The notes under the pieces: generated by a model
What the model was told of the DNA's origin: nothing
Seen by the model: the letters and a program-made list of their open reading frames with translations, nothing else
Database searches by the model: none
Shown: one piece after another, positions 8,090 to 16,676 of the stretch
How the letters are laid out: each line of letters opens with the position of its first letter
Numbering within the stretch: the first letter of the stretch is position 1
Source: an uncultured bacterium
GTDB taxonomy: Bacteria > Bacillota > Clostridia > Oscillospirales > Oscillospiraceae
Reading direction: 5' to 3'
NCBI GenBank assembly: GCA_946548895.1
Contig: CAMNQF010000021.1
Location: forward strand, 1 to 52,217
Length of the DNA stretch: 52,217 bases
Translations under genes and position numbers: made by a program

Positions 8090-9370
8090 TTACTCCTGAT
8101 AGGCGGCGTATACCTCCCGCCGGGTGAAGCCCTCCACCGGGCCGAAATGACCCCCGGGCAGGGCGGACACCGGGCCGTCCGCCTTGGTGCCCTTGGGCAT
8201 CAGCCCCCGCTCCACACACCACTCCAGCGCCCCGCAGTAGGCGTGCTCGTGCTTCCCCGTGCGGCGGACCCTGGCCCAGCGGCGGGTCATGGCCTCCTTC
8301 TTGGGACACAGCAGCATGGCCAGCTCCCCCCAGGTCATGGGCTGGTCCAGCCGCACCCGGTTGTCCGAGTAGGCCACCGCCCGGTCCCCCTGCAGCCGGC
8401 ACAGCTTGTCAAACAGAGGGTCCTCCCGGTCCAGGTCGGCAAAGGGGCTCTCCTCCATCAGCTCCGCCACCGTCACCACCTGGTAGCCGTATTCCTTCAG
8501 CAGCTCCAGCTGTTTCCGCAGTCCGAAGGCCACCGGGGTGCGCTTGGCCATGTTATAGCCGTCCTTCTGGAAGATGATCTGCCCGCAGAAAAAGTCAGGG
8601 TCCTTCTCCAGCGCCTTTTTCATGGGCTCTACCATGGCGCCGACCTCCGCCTCCAGGGCCGCGTCCGGGTCGGGCAGGGCGGAGGGCAGCCAGCCCGCCC
8701 CGTCGAAGGAAGCGGCCATGTACTGGTAGCCCAGCCGGTCGCACACGTCGTAACTGGTGAAGCCGTCCTGCATTTTGTCCACGTAGTGGGGCGGGCGGGT
8801 CATGGCAATGGAATAGCCGTACCGCTCCTCCATCAGCTGGTGGAGCCGGTTCAGGTCGTCCACCGCCTTGTCCACGCTGCCCAGGTACTCCCGGGCCCCG
8901 TAGACAAAGGGCTTTCTGCCGAAAATGATGTGGCGGTAGCCGTGGTTGGTGATCTGGTGGCCCTCGTCCAGAATGCGGCGGACCAGCCGCCCGCAGCGGG
9001 CCGCGCCCCCCTGGCCGTCCTTCCCGATGTCCGGGTAGTGGTCGAACTTGATCCCGCCCCAGGCGGCGCTGCCCAGCTTGCCCGCCTGGTCCGGGTAGTT
9101 CTCGCCGGTGTCGCCGATGACGTCGAAGGTCCCCTTGGCCCCGAACTCCGCCAAGGTGTCCAGCAGCACGTCGGTGAGGGAGCGGCCCTCAAAGCGGTCC
9201 GGCGCGGCGGGCAGGTCCATGGGCCCGTCGTCGAAGGTCATGGCGCAGATCCGCCGGGCGGTCTTGACCCGCTCGATCCGGCGGGCATAGCTCAAGTGGC
9301 GCTTCTCCTCGGGGAGCAGCTTTTTCACCAGCTTCTTCCCCTTCTTCCCGATCTTTACAATGAGCGACAT
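8090..9370 (-). CDS. NodB-type polysaccharide deacetylase (CE4)
   Basis: Predicted metal-dependent deacetylase of N- or O-acetylated sugars. The NodB core is clear: the catalytic base and metal Asp in MTFDDGPMD (about residues 44-52), the two His of TNHGYRHIIFG (about 141-151), and the RPPH motif further on. The 426 residues are longer than a bare NodB domain (about 200); the C-terminal about 110 residues (VAYSDNRVRLDQPMTWGEL onward) look vaguely like a degenerate surface-layer-homology module. Unusually for CE4, the N-terminus (MSLIVKIGKKGKKLVKK) is basic and has no signal peptide or membrane helix, so an intracellular site is likely. Last gene of a three-gene operon, 3 nt after the PHP gene. 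Confidence 0.8.
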   Translation of the reverse strand: MSLIVKIGKKGKKLVKKLLPEEKRHLSYARRIERVKTARRICAMTFDDGPMDLPAAPDRFEGRSLTDVLLDTLAEFGAKGTFDVIGDTGENYPDQAGKLGSAAWGGIKFDHYPDIGKDGQGGAARCGRLVRRILDEGHQITNHGYRHIIFGRKPFVYGAREYLGSVDKAVDDLNRLHQLMEERYGYSIAMTRPPHYVDKMQDGFTSYDVCDRLGYQYMAASFDGAGWLPSALPDPDAALEAEVGAMVEPMKKALEKDPDFFCGQIIFQKDGYNMAKRTPVAFGLRKQLELLKEYGYQVVTVAELMEESPFADLDREDPLFDKLCRLQGDRAVAYSDNRVRLDQPMTWGELAMLLCPKKEAMTRRWARVRRTGKHEHAYCGALEWCVERGLMPKGTKADGPVSALPGGHFGPVEGFTRREVYAAYQE

Positions 9371-9373
9371 GGC

Positions 9374-10093
9374 TCAGTCCCCTTTCCGAAAAATGTCCTC
9401 CGCGCAGCACTTGGCGGCAAAGGCCGCCCACTTGGCGTAGCCCAGCGGCCCCGCCCCGGTTTTCCTGCGCTTGGTGAGCTGGCTCCGGGCGGCATACCAG
9501 GCCTTGCTCCGGCGCCCCTCCACCCGGGCGCCCCCACGCAGGAGGGCGGCCTTCACCGCGTCCAGGGCCAGCGCGTCCGCCTCCACGGCGGTGAAGCTGT
9601 TCCCCACCTCCTGGGGGCAGTGGGCGTCGCTGCCGCCGAAGGGCCGCAGGCCGCACGTCCGCGCAAAGCTGCGGGCCAGCCGGTTGGCGTCGCGGATTTT
9701 CCGGTCCGCCCGGCTGTTCTGCACCTCGATGCCGTCCAGCAGGGGGACGGCGGGGGCCAAGCGGGCCCCGTCCCGGCTGTGCTCGAAGGGATGGGCCAGC
9801 ACCGCCAGCCCCCCCTGGCCGTGGATCAGCTCCACCGCCTCAAAAAAGTCCCGGGTGTCCACCGGCCCGGTGACAAACAGCCCCAGCAGGTGGCCCAGCT
9901 GGGTGGACACCTCCACGCCGGGGATGAGGAGGAAATCCGCAAACCGCGGCGGGCCGGTGAGGGCCAGGTCGTGGTCGCAGACGGCCGCACCGTTCAGCCC
10001 TCTTGCCCTGGCCAGGGACACGATCTCCCCTATGGTCATGATTCCATCCGGGGAGCGCTCCGAATGGACGTGCAAATCCAATTTGATCTCCAT
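9374..10093 (-). CDS. PHP-domain phosphoesterase
   Basis: 239-residue stand-alone PHP domain, a metal-dependent phosphoesterase family that includes histidinol phosphatase and PolX/DnaE domains. Metal-binding motifs are LHVHSERSPDG (about 7-17), CDHD (about 39-42), the Glu of IPGVEVSTQLGHLLGL (about 58-73), HPFEHS and the terminal GGSDAH. The ATG follows GAAGGTAA and lies 2 nt beyond the ATP-grasp stop, so the genes are translationally coupled. The substrate is unknown; phosphorylated sugars or nucleotides are known for relatives. Its neighbours suggest a small-molecule or glycan-modification pathway. Confidence 0.82.
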   Translation of the reverse strand: MEIKLDLHVHSERSPDGIMTIGEIVSLARARGLNGAAVCDHDLALTGPPRFADFLLIPGVEVSTQLGHLLGLFVTGPVDTRDFFEAVELIHGQGGLAVLAHPFEHSRDGARLAPAVPLLDGIEVQNSRADRKIRDANRLARSFARTCGLRPFGGSDAHCPQEVGNSFTAVEADALALDAVKAALLRGGARVEGRRSKAWYAARSQLTKRRKTGAGPLGYAKWAAFAAKCCAEDIFRKGD

Positions 10094-10095
10094 AA

Positions 10096-11202
10096 TTACC
10101 TTCTCAGCAGCGTATTTCGCAGGTAGCGGCGGAGGGGCGCGGGGTCGTCCCCGGCGGACAGTGCCTCCTCAGCCCGGAACCAGTCGGCCATCCCCTGGAA
10201 AAAGGGGCCGGGCCTGCCATGGCGCAGGTAGTCCAGCATGGCCGCGCCGTCGTTGAGGGTGAACCGCATCCGCACCCCTGTTTTGTAGTCCTGGGGGGCG
10301 TAGTCCAGCCGCTCCCCCCGGGCCGCCCGGGCGTAGCGCACCGCAAAGGGGCTGCCCGCCCGCTCGGTCATGGGGAAGCTGCCCCACACCCGGGGGTTGA
10401 CCTCCAGCACCCGGCCCCCCTTGAACTCCACCATGGCCATGCCCACAAACCCGAAGGACGCCAGCAGCTCATAGGCCTGCCCAATCATGGATTCATCGTA
10501 AAAGCTCTCACAGCAGGTGGACGGCCCGCCGGAGGCGGGGTATTCCCGGACGCGGCGGTGGCACAGGGCGGCGATCAGCCGGGAGTCCCGGTCCAGCAGG
10601 AGGCTGGCCCCGGCGCCCTCCCCCTCCACCTTCTCCTGAACGATGGGATGGGGGTCGTATTTCGACATAGCCGCCAGCCTGGCGGCGTACTCCCCGCTGT
10701 TCCGGGCCACGGCGTAGCGGTCCTTGGCCTTCAGGCCGAACTTCTCCCCGCAATGGGGCTTGACCACCACGGGGAAGCGGTCCGGGGGGCCGTCAAACTC
10801 CGCGGGGACGGGTATGCCCAGCTCCACACACCGCTGGTGGACCGCCGCCTTGTCGTTGAGGGCGTCCAGCACCTCCGGCGGAGCGATGAGAAAATCGCAC
10901 ACCCGGCCAAACCGCTCCCGCTGCTTTGATACGGCGTTGAGGCTGGCCGCCCCCGCGCAGAACAGCACCGGGCGGTCATAGGACTTCAGCAGCTCATACA
11001 GCCGGTCCGGGTATGCTGGATCGTTTGCCGCGCCCTCCAGCCAGCGGCCCTCCTGAACGTAGCGGGAGGCGAACACCGGCGGCTCCAGCCGCTGGTCCCC
11101 CCGGGCCTGGACGGCGGCCACCCGGTATCCCGCCCGGCCCAGCGTCCGGGCGGCGGCAATGGAGGCCCGGTATTTTCCATCCGTGATGACGACGGTATCC
11201 AT
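10096..11202 (-). CDS. ATP-grasp superfamily ligase
   Basis: 368-residue protein with the carboxylate-amine ligase layout. An N-terminal Rossmann-like pre-ATP-grasp domain (VVITDGKYRASIAAARTLG) is followed by the ATP-grasp fold: VVVKPHCGEKFG for the ATP lysine, IVQEKVEGEGAGAS, then the Mg ligands in VEFKGGRVLEVNPRVWGS. These proteins join a carboxylate to an amine or thiol through an acyl-phosphate; the substrate cannot be read here. First gene of the ATP-grasp/PHP/deacetylase operon, with its own promoter at 11235-11263. It could act in amide-linked peptide or glycan tailoring, which is inference from the neighbours only. Confidence 0.82.
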   Translation of the reverse strand: MDTVVITDGKYRASIAAARTLGRAGYRVAAVQARGDQRLEPPVFASRYVQEGRWLEGAANDPAYPDRLYELLKSYDRPVLFCAGAASLNAVSKQRERFGRVCDFLIAPPEVLDALNDKAAVHQRCVELGIPVPAEFDGPPDRFPVVVKPHCGEKFGLKAKDRYAVARNSGEYAARLAAMSKYDPHPIVQEKVEGEGAGASLLLDRDSRLIAALCHRRVREYPASGGPSTCCESFYDESMIGQAYELLASFGFVGMAMVEFKGGRVLEVNPRVWGSFPMTERAGSPFAVRYARAARGERLDYAPQDYKTGVRMRFTLNDGAAMLDYLRHGRPGPFFQGMADWFRAEEALSAGDDPAPLRRYLRNTLLRR

Positions 11203-11234
11203 AACCCGCCCCCTTGCTTCGATGATTGGAAAAT

Positions 11235-11263
11235 ATTATATCAGAGGGGGAAACAGATTGCAA
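11235..11263 (-). promoter_or_regulatory. Promoter of the ATP-grasp operon
   Basis: Minus strand TTGCAA, 17-bp spacer, TATAAT; 32 bp before the ATG. The hexamers and spacer length are the same as in the recD2 promoter. Confidence 0.7.
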
Positions 11264-11306
11264 GGGCGGCGCTTTTGCGGTTTTTTTGAAAATGCGGAAA
11301 ATACGG

Positions 11307-11335
11307 TTGATATATTTTGCCGGACGTGATAAAAT
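11307..11335 (+). promoter_or_regulatory. Promoter of the SRP RNA gene
   Basis: TTGATA, 17-bp spacer, TAAAAT. Predicts a start near 11342, shortly before the SRP RNA 5' arm. Confidence 0.65.
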
Positions 11336-11368
11336 AACTGCGGCTTGCAAGCGCCCCGGCGCGAAGCA

Positions 11369-11640
11369 AGGCCGCGCTAGTTGGGGAGTTAGCGGTGCCC
11401 TGTACCTGCAACCCGCTACAGCAGGGATGAATCCCGGCCCCCGGAGGCAGGACGTGCCGTCTGCCCCATATAAGCAGCGATGATGGATCGGTCCCGCGCA
11501 ACGCTCACCCGTGAACCGTGTCAGGCGGGGAACCGAGCAGCACTAAGCGGACCTGGGCGTGTGCCGCGGGCCCGCCGGTCCTGAGCCGGCTGTATGGGTA
11601 ACGGGTATGGCCTGTCCTGCAAAGGCCGGTGCGCGGTCTT
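11369..11640 (+). ncRNA. ffs: Signal recognition particle RNA, large Bacillus/Clostridium type
   Basis: About 272 nt. The 5' arm AAGGCCGCGC pairs with GCGCGGTCTT at the 3' end. The Alu-domain block TTGGGGAGTTAGCGGTGCCC with CTGTACCTGCAACCCGCTA matches the B. subtilis scRNA pattern. The S-domain core is also clear: GTGAACCGTGTCAGG, CGGGGAACCGAGCAGCA, CTAAG and the later GTGTGCCGCGGG. It sits immediately upstream of dnaX, the arrangement known from B. subtilis. It forms the RNA core of the particle that targets membrane proteins with Ffh. The exact ends are set by pairing, not by experiment. Confidence 0.93.
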
Positions 11641-11658
11641 ACCTTGTGCCGGGACGCG

Positions 11659-11709
11659 GAGCCGCCGTGAGCGGCGGGCCACGGCCGGAGAACGGCCTTG
11701 CGGCGGCTC
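11659..11709 (+). other. Long-range hairpin just 3' of SRP RNA
   Basis: GAGCCGCC pairs with GGCGGCTC, with a further internal hairpin (ACGGCCGGAGAACGGCC-like) inside. No T-run follows. May help 3'-end processing of SRP RNA; purely structural observation. Confidence 0.3.
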
Positions 11710-11714
11710 ATAAG

Positions 11715-11750
11715 GCGCAGCGTAGTGAAATGCGCTGCGCATTTCTTTTA
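11715..11750 (+). terminator. Terminator/attenuator between SRP RNA and dnaX
   Basis: 8-bp perfect stem GCGCAGCG/CGCTGCGC, 10-nt loop, followed by ATTTCTTTTA. It ends 23 nt before the dnaX ATG, so most transcripts from the strong SRP promoter should stop before dnaX. Confidence 0.7.
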
Positions 11751-11772
11751 TAATTTGATGAGGTGATGCCCC

Positions 11773-13605
11773 ATGTACCAGGCCCTATACCGCAAGTGGC
11801 GGTCCCGCACCTTCGACCAGGTGGTGGGCCAGGACCACGTCACCCAGACCCTGAAGCGGCAGGTCCAGACCGGGCGGCTGTCCCACGCCTACCTGTTCAC
11901 CGGCACCCGGGGAACGGGCAAGACCTCCTGCGCCAAGCTGCTGGCCCGGGCGGTGAACTGCGAGCACCCGGTGGACGGCAACCCCTGCAACGCCTGCCCC
12001 GCCTGCCTGGGCATTGAGAGCGGCGCGATTCTGGATGTGCTGGAGCTGGACGCCGCCTCCAACAACCGGGTGGACGACGTGCGCGCCATCCTGGACGAGG
12101 CGGTGTACACCCCCGCCGCCGTCAAGAAGCGGGTGTACATTGTGGACGAGGTCCATATGCTGTCCGGCCAGGCCTTCAACGCCCTGCTCCAGATCCTGGA
12201 GGAGCCCCCGGAACACCTGATGTTCATCCTGGCCACCACCGAGGTGAACAAGGTGCCCGCCACCATCAAGAGCCGGTGCCAGCAGTTTGCGTTCAGGCGC
12301 ATCCACCCCGGCGATATCGCCGCCCACCTGCTCCACATCGCGAAGGAGGAGGGCATCGGCCTCACTGACGGCGGGGCCGCCCTCATCGCCCGGCTGGCCG
12401 ACGGCGGTATGCGGGACGCCCTCTCCCTGCTGGACCAGTGCGACCGCGGGGGCGGCGCGGTGGATGAGGACCAGGTGCTGTCCGCCCTGGGCCTGGCCGG
12501 CAACCTGGAGGCCGCCGCCCTGATGGAACACGCCGCCAACGGCGACACCGCCGCCGCCCTGGCGCGGCTGGACCGGCTGTACGCCAACGGCAAGGAGATG
12601 AACGCCCTGGCGGGGGAGCTGTCCGCCCTGGCGCGGGACCTGCTGGTGCGCAAAACCGCCCCCCGCGCCGGGTCCGGGCTGATGACCGGCGGGTTCGACG
12701 GCGAAACCCTGAAAAAGCTGTCCGGCCGGTTCGACGTGCCCCGGCTGGTACAGATGCTGAACCTTTTGCAGCGCACGGCGGCGGACCTTGCCCGGTCCGC
12801 CAACCGCCGCACCGACATGGAGCTGTGCCTGGTCGCCCTGTGCGACCCAACCCTGGACGGCTCCCCGGCGGGGCTGTCCGCCAGGGTGGCCCGGCTGGAG
12901 CTGGGCGCTCCCGTCCAGGCGGCTCCCGCCGCCCCGCCCCGTCAGGACGCTTCCCGCCAATCCCCGCCTCCGGCGGAGGAGCCCTCCTGGGAGGAGCCGC
13001 CCCTGCCCGACGAGTCTCCCGCCCGGGAGGAGCCCCCCTGGGAGGAACCTCCCCTGCCTGAGGAGCCCCCCGCCCGGGAGGAACCACCCTGGGAGGAGCT
13101 GCCCCCGCCCGGCGCCCCCGCCGCCCGCGGCAAAGCCTCCCGGGCCGCCCCCTCCGCCCCGGACAGGGCGCCGCGCCCGGAGGTTCCCCCCGCCGGGAAA
13201 GCCAAACCCGCCGCCCCGGCCGCGGAGCAGGCTGAAACCGCCCCGTCCCCGCCCCAAAACGTCCCCGGCTGGCCGGGCTGGCCCGCCTTCCGGGCGCAGC
13301 TCAAGGACGCCCTGCCGGTGAGCGATTACAGCTTCCTCAGCAACTCCGCCATGGCCGAGGGCCGCTGGGACGGGCAGCGGCTCACCCTGTGGGTGGCCAA
13401 CGACTTTTTGAAGGATATGCTGGGCAAGCCGTCCATCACCCAGCCCATGGCCAAGCTGCTCCAGTCCCTCACCGGCGCGGCGCGGCCGGTGGAGGTCCGG
13501 GTGGGCCACGCCCCGCCCGAGGGCCCTCCCGCCCCTTCCGGCGGCGGGGCGGACCCGCTGGACGCTTTCATCGGCCAGGGCGGCGGCAATATCATCGTGG
13601 AATAG
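11773..13605 (+). CDS. dnaX: DNA polymerase III subunit gamma/tau
   Basis: Clamp-loader ATPase that loads the sliding clamp and organises the replisome. 610 residues. AAA+ features: Walker [13 protein letters not shown] (about residues 43-54), four zinc Cys in [16 protein letters not shown] (about 64-79), Walker [11 protein letters not shown], and sensor segments to about residue 240. A tau-like C-terminal part follows, with a long Pro/Glu/Ala linker (about 380-490) that includes almost three 17-residue repeats, then a conserved end domain from about residue 495. The ATG follows GAGGTGAT. Preceded by SRP RNA and followed by ybaB, but no recR is present next in line. Confidence 0.96.
   Translation: MYQALYRKWRSRTFDQVVGQDHVTQTLKRQVQTGRLSHAYLFTGTRGTGKTSCAKLLARAVNCEHPVDGNPCNACPACLGIESGAILDVLELDAASNNRVDDVRAILDEAVYTPAAVKKRVYIVDEVHMLSGQAFNALLQILEEPPEHLMFILATTEVNKVPATIKSRCQQFAFRRIHPGDIAAHLLHIAKEEGIGLTDGGAALIARLADGGMRDALSLLDQCDRGGGAVDEDQVLSALGLAGNLEAAALMEHAANGDTAAALARLDRLYANGKEMNALAGELSALARDLLVRKTAPRAGSGLMTGGFDGETLKKLSGRFDVPRLVQMLNLLQRTAADLARSANRRTDMELCLVALCDPTLDGSPAGLSARVARLELGAPVQAAPAAPPRQDASRQSPPPAEEPSWEEPPLPDESPAREEPPWEEPPLPEEPPAREEPPWEELPPPGAPAARGKASRAAPSAPDRAPRPEVPPAGKAKPAAPAAEQAETAPSPPQNVPGWPGWPAFRAQLKDALPVSDYSFLSNSAMAEGRWDGQRLTLWVANDFLKDMLGKPSITQPMAKLLQSLTGAARPVEVRVGHAPPEGPPAPSGGGADPLDAFIGQGGGNIIVE
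12976..13128 (+). repeat. 51-bp in-frame tandem repeats within dnaX
   Basis: Units begin at 12976, 13027 and 13078 (the last one partial). Each encodes about [17 protein letters not shown] in the linker between the motor and the tau C-terminal domain. Likely variable in copy number; a linker rather than a folded domain. Confidence 0.8.
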
Positions 13606-13639
13606 TCAAGCGAGAATTGATAACATAGGAGGTCGCACA

Positions 13640-13987
13640 ATGGCAAAGGGATTCAACAGCCGCGGTATGGGCGGCATGGGCGGCGGAAACATGAACAATA
13701 TGATCCGCCAGGCCCAAAAAATGCAGCAGGATATGCTCAAAGCCCAGGAGGAGCTGGAGGCAAAGACCTACGAGGCCGCCGCCGGGGGCGGGGTGGTGTC
13801 CGCCACGGTATCCGGCAAAAAGGAGCTGGTGGGCGTGGCCATCGACCCGGAGGCCGTGGACCCGGACGACGTGGAGATGCTCCAGGACCTGATCGTGGCC
13901 GCCGTCAACGAGGCCCTGCGGAAGGCCAATGACGACGCCGCCAGCCAGATGTCCAAGCTCACCGGCGGGCTCAACCTCCCCTTCTGA
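13640..13987 (+). CDS. YbaB/EbfC family nucleoid-associated protein
   Basis: 115-residue small DNA-binding protein that forms dimers and coats the nucleoid. The core ([20 protein letters not shown] to the end, including [27 protein letters not shown]) is characteristic. A Gly/Met-rich N-terminus (about residues 5-18) precedes the amphipathic helix. Strong TAGGAGGT ribosome site, 34 nt after dnaX, an arrangement conserved in bacteria. The usual third gene recR is replaced by a Nudix hydrolase. Confidence 0.93.
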   Translation: MAKGFNSRGMGGMGGGNMNNMIRQAQKMQQDMLKAQEELEAKTYEAAAGGGVVSATVSGKKELVGVAIDPEAVDPDDVEMLQDLIVAAVNEALRKANDDAASQMSKLTGGLNLPF

Positions 13988-13997
13988 GGCAATGGCC

Positions 13998-14489
13998 ATG
14001 CGCAACAGCACCCTGTGCTACCTAGAAAACGCCCGGGGCGAGTACCTGATGATGCACCGGGTAAAGAAAAAGGCGGATATCAACAAGGGCAAGTGGATCG
14101 GCGTGGGCGGCGGCTTTGAAGAGGGCGAGAGCCCCGACGAGTGCCTGTGCCGGGAGGTACTGGAGGAGACCGGCCTCACTCTCACCGAATTTCAGTTCCG
14201 GGGCGTGGTCACTTTCCTGTGCTGCGACCAGAAATCGGATCAGTTCATGTATCTCTTCACCGCCACGGGCTGGACCGGGGAACTGAACATGGACTGCAGC
14301 GAAGGCGAGCTGGCCTGGGTGCCCAAGGAAAAGGTGCCGGACCTGCCCGTCTGGGAGGGGGATAAAATCTTCCTGCGCCTGCTGGCCCAGGAGGCCCCGC
14401 CCTTCCTGCTTACCCTGGACTACCGCTCGGAGTCCGGCCAGGACCGGCTGACGCGGGCGGTCCTGAACGGCAAAGATGTAAGCGTCTGA
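13998..14489 (+). CDS. Nudix hydrolase (MutT/8-oxo-dGTP diphosphatase-like)
   Basis: Hydrolyses a nucleoside diphosphate linked to another group, probably sanitising oxidised nucleotides. 163 residues. The Nudix box is intact: GGFEEGESPDECLCREVLEE followed by TGL. Two ATGs are in frame; 13992 sits only 2 nt from GAGG, whereas 13998 has 8 nt, so 13998 is chosen. It follows ybaB by 10 nt, so it is cotranscribed with dnaX-ybaB. The family holds many substrates, so the assignment to 8-oxo-dGTP is only a guess. Confidence 0.88.
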   Translation: MRNSTLCYLENARGEYLMMHRVKKKADINKGKWIGVGGGFEEGESPDECLCREVLEETGLTLTEFQFRGVVTFLCCDQKSDQFMYLFTATGWTGELNMDCSEGELAWVPKEKVPDLPVWEGDKIFLRLLAQEAPPFLLTLDYRSESGQDRLTRAVLNGKDVSV

Positions 14490-14554
14490 GCCGCGCGCCG
14501 CCAACAGGCGAAGCGTGATAATATTGAAGTGATTTGCAAGGAGATGTCTATCCT

Positions 14555-16258
14555 ATGAAATTTTCCGAGATGCCCTATGAGCGCCCCAGCCTGGAGGCAG
14601 TCAAGAGCCAGCTGTCCGGTCTCACCGCCCGCCTGAAGGCGGCGGAGAGCTACCCGGAGGCCAAGGCTGTCTTTTTGGAAAAGGAGGAGGCCGGCCGCCA
14701 CGTGGAGACCCTGGCCACCCTGGCCCAGGTGCGCAACACCATCGACACCCGGGACCAGTTCTACGACGGGGAGGTGAACTTCTGGAACGCCGCCATGCCC
14801 GAGCTGGAGGAGTACGAGCAGGCGTGGAAGCTGGCCATGCTGGAGTCCCCCTTCCGAAAAGATTTCGAGGCGGAGTACGGCGGCCTGATGTTCCTCAACA
14901 CGGAGATCGCGCTGAAAACCTTCTCCCCGGACATCGTGCCCCAGCTCCAGAAGGAAAACGACCTGACCCAGGAGTATGTCAAGCTGCTGGCCGCCGCCAA
15001 AATCCCCTTTGAGGGCGGGGAATACACGCTGTCACAGATGACCCCCTTCACCACCGACGCGGACGACGCCCGCCGCCTGGCGGCGTGGAAGGCCGTGGGC
15101 CGGTGGTTCAAGGACAGCCAGCCCGAGCTGGACCGTATCTACGACCAGCTGACCCACCTGCGGGACGAGATGGGCCGCAAGCTGGGCTATGACGGATACA
15201 CCCAGCTGGGCTACTACCGCATGGGCCGCAACTGCTACGGCAAAGACGAGGTGGAGCGGTTCCGGGCCGCCGTGCGCAAGTACCTGGTGCCCCTGGCCGA
15301 CCGGGTTTTCCGGGCCCAGGCGGAGCGGACCGGCGCCCAATATCCCCTGAGCTACGCCGATAACGCCCTCAAGTTCCGCTCCGGCAACCCCCGGCCCCAG
15401 GGCACGGCGGACGACATTCTGGCACAGGGCATGAAGTTCTACGGCGAGCTGTCCCCGGAGACGGCGGAGTTCTTCCGCGCCATGCTGGACAACCAGCTGA
15501 TGGACGTGCTGTCCACCGAGGGCAAGGCGGGCGGCGGCTACTGCACCTCCATCCCGGACTACAAGGTGCCCTTCATCTTCGCCAACTTCAACGGCACCCA
15601 GGGAGACGTGGAGGTGGTCACCCACGAGGCGGGCCACGCCTTCGCCTGCTGGATGAACCGGGACCGGGTGCCCTCCAGCTATGTCTGGCCCGGGATGGAG
15701 GCCTGCGAGGTCCACTCCATGTCCATGGAGTTCATGGCCTGGCCCTGGGCGGAGGGCTTCTTCGGCCCGGACACCAAAAAGTTCCTGTACAGCCACCTGG
15801 CCGGGGCGCTGACCTTCATCCCCTACGGCACGCTGGTGGACCACTTCCAGCACGAGGTATACGCCCACCCGGACATGACCCCCGCCCAGCGCCACGCCAA
15901 ATGGAGAGAGCTGCAAGCGGTTTATATGCCCTGGGTGCGGCTGGACGGGGACATCCCCTTCTTCGCCGACGGCGAGGCCTGGCAGCGCCAGAGCCACATC
16001 TACGAGGCCCCCTTCTACTATATCGACTACTGCCTGGCCCAGACGGTGGCCCTGGAGTTCTGGGCGCTGCTGCAAACCGACAAAAAGGCGGCCTGGGAGA
16101 AGTATATGGCCTACACCCGCCAGGGGGGCAGCCGCACCTTCACCGAGCTGCTGGAAAATGCCGGGCTGGACAGCCCCTTCGACGAGAAGTGCCTGCGCAC
16201 GGTGTGCGAGGCCGCCGGCGCGTGGCTGGACGGCTTCGACCTCACCGGCATCCAATAG
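14555..16258 (+). CDS. M3-family oligoendopeptidase (PepF-like)
   Basis: Cytosolic zinc metallopeptidase that cleaves short peptides. 567 residues. Zinc motif HExxH in VVTHEAGHAFACW (His about residue 362), followed by the third ligand Glu in EACEVHSMSMEF, as in family M3. The ATG at 14555 lies about 10 nt after AAGGAGA; an upstream TTG (14534) is less likely. A strong terminator follows at 16265. Together with the M29 enzyme at 582 the window encodes two peptide-degrading enzymes. Confidence 0.93.
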   Translation: MKFSEMPYERPSLEAVKSQLSGLTARLKAAESYPEAKAVFLEKEEAGRHVETLATLAQVRNTIDTRDQFYDGEVNFWNAAMPELEEYEQAWKLAMLESPFRKDFEAEYGGLMFLNTEIALKTFSPDIVPQLQKENDLTQEYVKLLAAAKIPFEGGEYTLSQMTPFTTDADDARRLAAWKAVGRWFKDSQPELDRIYDQLTHLRDEMGRKLGYDGYTQLGYYRMGRNCYGKDEVERFRAAVRKYLVPLADRVFRAQAERTGAQYPLSYADNALKFRSGNPRPQGTADDILAQGMKFYGELSPETAEFFRAMLDNQLMDVLSTEGKAGGGYCTSIPDYKVPFIFANFNGTQGDVEVVTHEAGHAFACWMNRDRVPSSYVWPGMEACEVHSMSMEFMAWPWAEGFFGPDTKKFLYSHLAGALTFIPYGTLVDHFQHEVYAHPDMTPAQRHAKWRELQAVYMPWVRLDGDIPFFADGEAWQRQSHIYEAPFYYIDYCLAQTVALEFWALLQTDKKAAWEKYMAYTRQGGSRTFTELLENAGLDSPFDEKCLRTVCEAAGAWLDGFDLTGIQ

Positions 16259-16264
16259 AAAAAG

Positions 16265-16302
16265 CGAGCCCCTCCCCCGCCGGGGAGGGGCTCGTTCTTT
16301 GT
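16265..16302 (+). terminator. Terminator of the oligoendopeptidase gene
   Basis: 13-bp stem CGAGCCCCTCCCC/GGGGAGGGGCTCG with a 4-nt loop, then TTCTTTG. Lies between convergent genes, 6 bp before the DUF3784 gene end. Confidence 0.8.
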
Positions 16303-16308
16303 TCCCAT

Positions 16309-16641
16309 CTACCGTATGAACCCGCCGTTAAATTCCTTTTGCACCTTTGCGATCACAAGGAACGCGGCCACGTTTCCGGCAAGCAGCACGCCGACCGAGA
16401 TCATCACAATCGGAACCGTCTCCCCAAACAGCGCGATGATCCCGCTGAACGCCATGGAAGCGGCAAGCACAAACAGCCCTTTGGAAAACGATCTCCCATA
16501 TTGTTTCTTGTCCGCCTCTTTCACGTGGGTCTGATGGTACGAATGAATTAAATTTGTGTTTCCCCGGTATACCGCGGCCGCAAGGCCGAAGAATAACGCG
16601 GCCGCCACAAACAAAATCACTGAATAGATGACCATATCCAT
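16309..16641 (-). CDS. DUF3784-type small membrane protein
   Basis: 110 residues with three predicted membrane helices: about 5-25 (IYSVILFVAAALFFGLAAAV), 55-75 (GLFVLAASMAFSGIIALF) and 77-97 (VPIVMISVGVLLAGNVAAF). A short charged loop NTNLIHSYHQTHVKEADKK sits between helices 1 and 2, as seen in the DUF3784 family. Function unknown. It lies 35 nt after the SdpI-like gene on the same strand, and DUF3784 and SdpI-type proteins are often neighbours, so it may belong to the same stress or immunity unit. Confidence 0.7.
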   Translation of the reverse strand: MDMVIYSVILFVAAALFFGLAAAVYRGNTNLIHSYHQTHVKEADKKQYGRSFSKGLFVLAASMAFSGIIALFGETVPIVMISVGVLLAGNVAAFLVIAKVQKEFNGGFIR

Positions 16642-16676
16642 ACCGCCTTATCGTTTTTGTGGGCAAAGGGCCCTTT

